From positions 4,526,001 to 4,590,000 of the forward strand of contig NZ_CP117449.1 of assembly GCF_030687835.1 (NCBI RefSeq): a stretch of 64,000 bases of DNA, in the 5' to 3' direction. The notes beneath the pieces are model-generated. The model was not told the DNA's origin, did not search any database, and saw nothing but the letters and a program-made list of their open reading frames with translations. Source of the DNA: Pseudomonas hefeiensis. GTDB taxonomy: Bacteria > Pseudomonadota > Gammaproteobacteria > Pseudomonadales > Pseudomonadaceae. The translations under genes and the position numbers were made by a program. Position 1 is the stretch's first letter. Each line of letters begins with the position of its first letter. This document shows positions 61,245-64,000 of the stretch, piece by piece.

Positions 61245-64000
61245 ATGCAACCTACAGCCGCCCCAGGCCTTACAGATAACCTGAGCCCGACACCCTCTTA
61301 TGCCGAACAACATCAGGGATTACTGGGCGATTACGAGGCAATGTTATCGCTTGTCCGAAACAATCAGACGCCGTCGCAGACGTTGACCGATAGTCTGGTC
61401 AAGCCCAGGCTTTGTTCACCCATGGCGCTGGAAAACGAAACCGGTCAGCGTGCGCTGCAAACACTCATCCAGGATAAAAGCTATCAGGCCTTGTGCAAAA
61501 TAGTGCGTGCCCCTCATTACCACTTGATCGTCACCTTAAAAGACGGCGAAGCCATCTACGAAACACTGTCAAGGAACAGGGAAACAACCATCCCGGTTCT
61601 ACTGAACAAGAAACCCGCCTGGAACGAGCTGCGTGGAAAAATTGAAAAAGCTGCTCGACTATTGGGTGGGCAAATTCGTTTCGACGGCCACGTAACACTT
61701 GCCCGGATGGCCTGGTTTTACGGTATTACCCCATGGAATCCGCAAAACACCGAACAACGCAACGACACGGTGAGTGCGCTGGAAGAAAAGCGTGCTCAGC
61801 ACACACTGGGACTGGGAAACGGAGTAAACATCGACGCACTGAGCACGAATGCTGAAAGCCTGCTCATTGAAACGGTGCGTCAATTCCTGCCTACGCCGCA
61901 AACTCCTTTGCTGGCCTACCTCAGCGCTTTGGATATCGACACATTGACGACGACGCAAATCCGGGCGAAGCCTTCGGCGTATCTGGAAGATATCCTGCTA
62001 TCGATGAACGCCCGGAAACTGGCAACCCAGCTATTGCAAGCGCTGGGCTGGTTTGGCGGCAGGCCCGGTGAGGATACGGCTTCGGGGATATGCACCAAGT
62101 TGCTTGCCAAAGCCATTCGTCTTTGGCTCGCGGATGGGCAAAACGAGAGCCCGGACAGTATCGCCGGTTACCCGTGGCAAAGTTCGTCCAACTGGGGGAA
62201 AAGCTATAGGCAGATTCGCGCCGAGTTCGAGGCGCATCTGCTTTCTTCAAAACGCGCCGCGTCAGTGAACGAATCAATTCTGCTCGCGTGTCTCTATCAA
62301 CCGCTGTTCCCGCCGCAATTCCAGATTCGCGATATACCGGCGCAACTGCCTTATCGAAGCTCTACCGTCTGGGTAAATTTTGCCCATGGCGTCTATCTTG
62401 CTGACGCGATTGATCCGACATTGCTGCAAAGACTGAGTTTCCAGCAACTGGTCGATTTCCCTGGCAGGTACGCCAGTGAAGCCACGGCTGATGATCTGAA
62501 ACTGGTCACTCTGACAAGATTGAAACCCATGCTGGAATGGGCCGTGACAAACGGCCTGGTGGTCCATAAGGCCGACGGGCACTACACGACGCAGGACATA
62601 CAGAGCGCTGTACAAAAGCTCGATTTCAGCATCGACAGCTTGACCCGGGCGGTCAACTGGCTTGATAGCCGTCCCCCCGAGAGGCTGAACATTGCCAGAC
62701 TTAAAATAGCGAAGCTCTTCGCAGACGGCCGGTTCGTCACGGATGGCAGAAAGCTGGTCAAGGAATCCAGCGCTTATACCGCGCCAGCGACTCGGCTCAG
62801 CGGCCCCATCGGGAGACTCGCACCCCAGGCCTACACATTCGCGGATGTGTATGCATCCGGACAACTCACTGAGCATAAATGGTTCATCACCAGGCCCGAT
62901 GGAAAAGTCGTCACCGATATCTGGTTCAAGATCGATGACGATACGACCCTACAGACTAACTTTGCCGGGCCTGGCTTTACCGCGATTCCCCAGCAGGACA
63001 GAACGCTCCCCGATATCGAGCAGACGTTCAAAACCCATTTTGCCATCTACCTCAGCTTCATCAGAAGGTCCTATCGCACGTTAATCATCCATCTGCTCGC
63101 CTCCCAGCCCCTGGCTGATCGCCAAGCCTTGGAGTACGGCGTGATGAAGGTCTACACCCTCAGAAAAGAAACCACGGGCATTGAAGCAAACAATGAATCC
63201 GAAGATAAGACACTGCCCTTGCGAGCGCGCAACGGCTTCATTCTGGAAGTGACGGCCAACAACAAAACCTCATACTACGAACTCCTCCCACGCGCTGGTG
63301 TGATCCGCCCACGCCCGGATATTCAGCCACACCATATCGGCGCGGAGCGGAAAATCGAGAAGTGGAGAGTCAGCCGTGGCTCAGCCGTGAGTGTGGATGT
63401 TCTTCGCCATAAAACCCTTCCGTTCGATTGGGATGCCCATGTAAAAGGCACCATCCCCGGCGCTCACGAAGAGTGCCAAGCCATTCTGGACCCGCTTGGC
63501 GGCACGTTTGGTGAATCGAATAAAAGCGCCGCCGACCACAGCTTACCGCGGACATTGGAATCGAAAATCGCCCTGGACGTGGCCCGGTACATTTGCGAAA
63601 AGCTGCTGTTCGTTGACGAAAAACAACTCTACGACAGTTGTTATGGCGAAACCGAATTCGACCGTCAAAAGGCCAAGCGTGAAAAAACCCTGGACATCAT
63701 AAAAACGTTTGTGCCCTTCTGGGGCAGTATCGAAGACCTGGTTTCGGGAGACCGTGATCGTCTGGTGAGTGGGGCCTTTGGCCTGTTCACTGACTTTGTT
63801 GCATTCGCCCGGCCCATGGGCAAGTTTGCGTCAGGTTCGCTGAAGTTGGTCAGCACGGCGGGTAAGTTAAGCCTCGACAAAACGCTGCCGGCCTTTGCGG
63901 CGCTAACAGGTAGTTTGCTCAACGCCACCCTGAACCCGCTCGACGGCATTGCGTCGTTGCTACGAGCAGGCAGCCAGAGTGTGTACAGGCTCAGTAAAAG
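61245..64000 (+). CDS. Large toxin-like protein, incomplete at window end
   Basis: An open frame of at least 918 codons from the ATG at 61245 (AGGGAACC upstream) to the last base, with no stop. It starts MQPTAAPGLTDNLSPTPSY and has no signal peptide. The first 790 residues are mostly soluble with short Leu-rich helices; from about residue 815 a stretch of alternating Gly/Ala-rich hydrophobic helices begins (FVPFWGSIEDLVSG, VSGAFGLFTDFVAFARPM, LPAFAALTGSLLNATLNPL). This layout resembles the very large DUF6543/dermonecrotic-toxin-like proteins of fluorescent pseudomonads, with a central membrane-inserting region; the family call is by eye. The effector part, if any, lies beyond the window. Confidence 0.6.
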   Translation, partial: MQPTAAPGLTDNLSPTPSYAEQHQGLLGDYEAMLSLVRNNQTPSQTLTDSLVKPRLCSPMALENETGQRALQTLIQDKSYQALCKIVRAPHYHLIVTLKDGEAIYETLSRNRETTIPVLLNKKPAWNELRGKIEKAARLLGGQIRFDGHVTLARMAWFYGITPWNPQNTEQRNDTVSALEEKRAQHTLGLGNGVNIDALSTNAESLLIETVRQFLPTPQTPLLAYLSALDIDTLTTTQIRAKPSAYLEDILLSMNARKLATQLLQALGWFGGRPGEDTASGICTKLLAKAIRLWLADGQNESPDSIAGYPWQSSSNWGKSYRQIRAEFEAHLLSSKRAASVNESILLACLYQPLFPPQFQIRDIPAQLPYRSSTVWVNFAHGVYLADAIDPTLLQRLSFQQLVDFPGRYASEATADDLKLVTLTRLKPMLEWAVTNGLVVHKADGHYTTQDIQSAVQKLDFSIDSLTRAVNWLDSRPPERLNIARLKIAKLFADGRFVTDGRKLVKESSAYTAPATRLSGPIGRLAPQAYTFADVYASGQLTEHKWFITRPDGKVVTDIWFKIDDDTTLQTNFAGPGFTAIPQQDRTLPDIEQTFKTHFAIYLSFIRRSYRTLIIHLLASQPLADRQALEYGVMKVYTLRKETTGIEANNESEDKTLPLRARNGFILEVTANNKTSYYELLPRAGVIRPRPDIQPHHIGAERKIEKWRVSRGSAVSVDVLRHKTLPFDWDAHVKGTIPGAHEECQAILDPLGGTFGESNKSAADHSLPRTLESKIALDVARYICEKLLFVDEKQLYDSCYGETEFDRQKAKREKTLDIIKTFVPFWGSIEDLVSGDRDRLVSGAFGLFTDFVAFARPMGKFASGSLKLVSTAGKLSLDKTLPAFAALTGSLLNATLNPLDGIASLLRAGSQSVYRLSK

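Overview
The window is chromosomal DNA of a Pseudomonas, most likely of the P. fluorescens group. Four things point there: the fused tyrA-aroA gene, the gene order gyrA-serC-pheA-hisC-tyrA/aroA-cmk-rpsA-ihfB-wzz, the many REP repeats with the core GTGGGAGCGGGCTTGCTC, and housekeeping proteins typical of the genus. No rRNA, tRNA or CRISPR array was seen.

Layout. 1-4134: ethanolamine permease (eat), a small DUF2897 protein, a GntR regulator with a DUF1989 protein, and a ComEA-like helix-hairpin-helix protein. 4135-16515: an accessory block rich in insertion sequences. An intact IS21-family element sits inside a dead IS5-family transposase gene, with a 6-bp target duplication and a restorable reading frame. 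Next come an acyltransferase and a secreted glucuronyl C5-epimerase-like protein, a broken IS3 element just behind the latter, an IS66-family element that has itself been hit by a second IS3 element, and GFA-family and GNAT genes. 16516-36845 (all minus strand): a complete O-antigen cluster, read as wzz-wbpA-wbpB-wbpC-wbpD-wbpE-wzy-wzx-hisH2-hisF2-wbpG-wbpH-wbpI-wbpJ-wbpK-wbpL-wbpM. This is the gene content and order known for P. aeruginosa serotype O5 (PAO1). 37035-49215 (minus): lapA-like, ihfB, a lipoprotein, rpsA, cmk, tyrA-aroA, hisC, pheA, serC and gyrA. 49663-54563: mtnA, then divergently mtaD (frameshifted here), ubiG, mupP and a yciK-like reductase. 54925-60944: a GGDEF protein, a 12-unit tandem REP array, a haem-oxygenase-like diiron/TenA-type protein and a PAS-GGDEF-EAL protein. 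61245-64000: a very large ORF that runs off the window and resembles the large toxin-like proteins of fluorescent pseudomonads.

How the genes work together. WbpA, WbpB, WbpE, WbpD and WbpI form the known five-step route from UDP-GlcNAc to UDP-ManNAc3NAcA. WbpG with HisH2 and HisF2 is expected to convert the 3-acetamido group to acetamidino. WbpM and WbpK supply and finish the FucNAc-type initiating sugar, WbpL loads it on undecaprenyl phosphate, WbpH and WbpJ extend it, Wzx flips, Wzy polymerises, Wzz sets chain length, and WbpC probably O-acylates. The acyltransferase and C5-epimerase-like pair beyond wbpM may also modify surface polysaccharide; that is inference.

Points most worth a second look: the whole O5-like amidino-sugar cluster in a non-aeruginosa genome, a JUMPstart-like motif in the wbpA leader, the secreted epimerase-like and acyltransferase pair in the island, the 136-bp REP array, the single-base frameshift in mtaD, and the open-ended toxin-like ORF.
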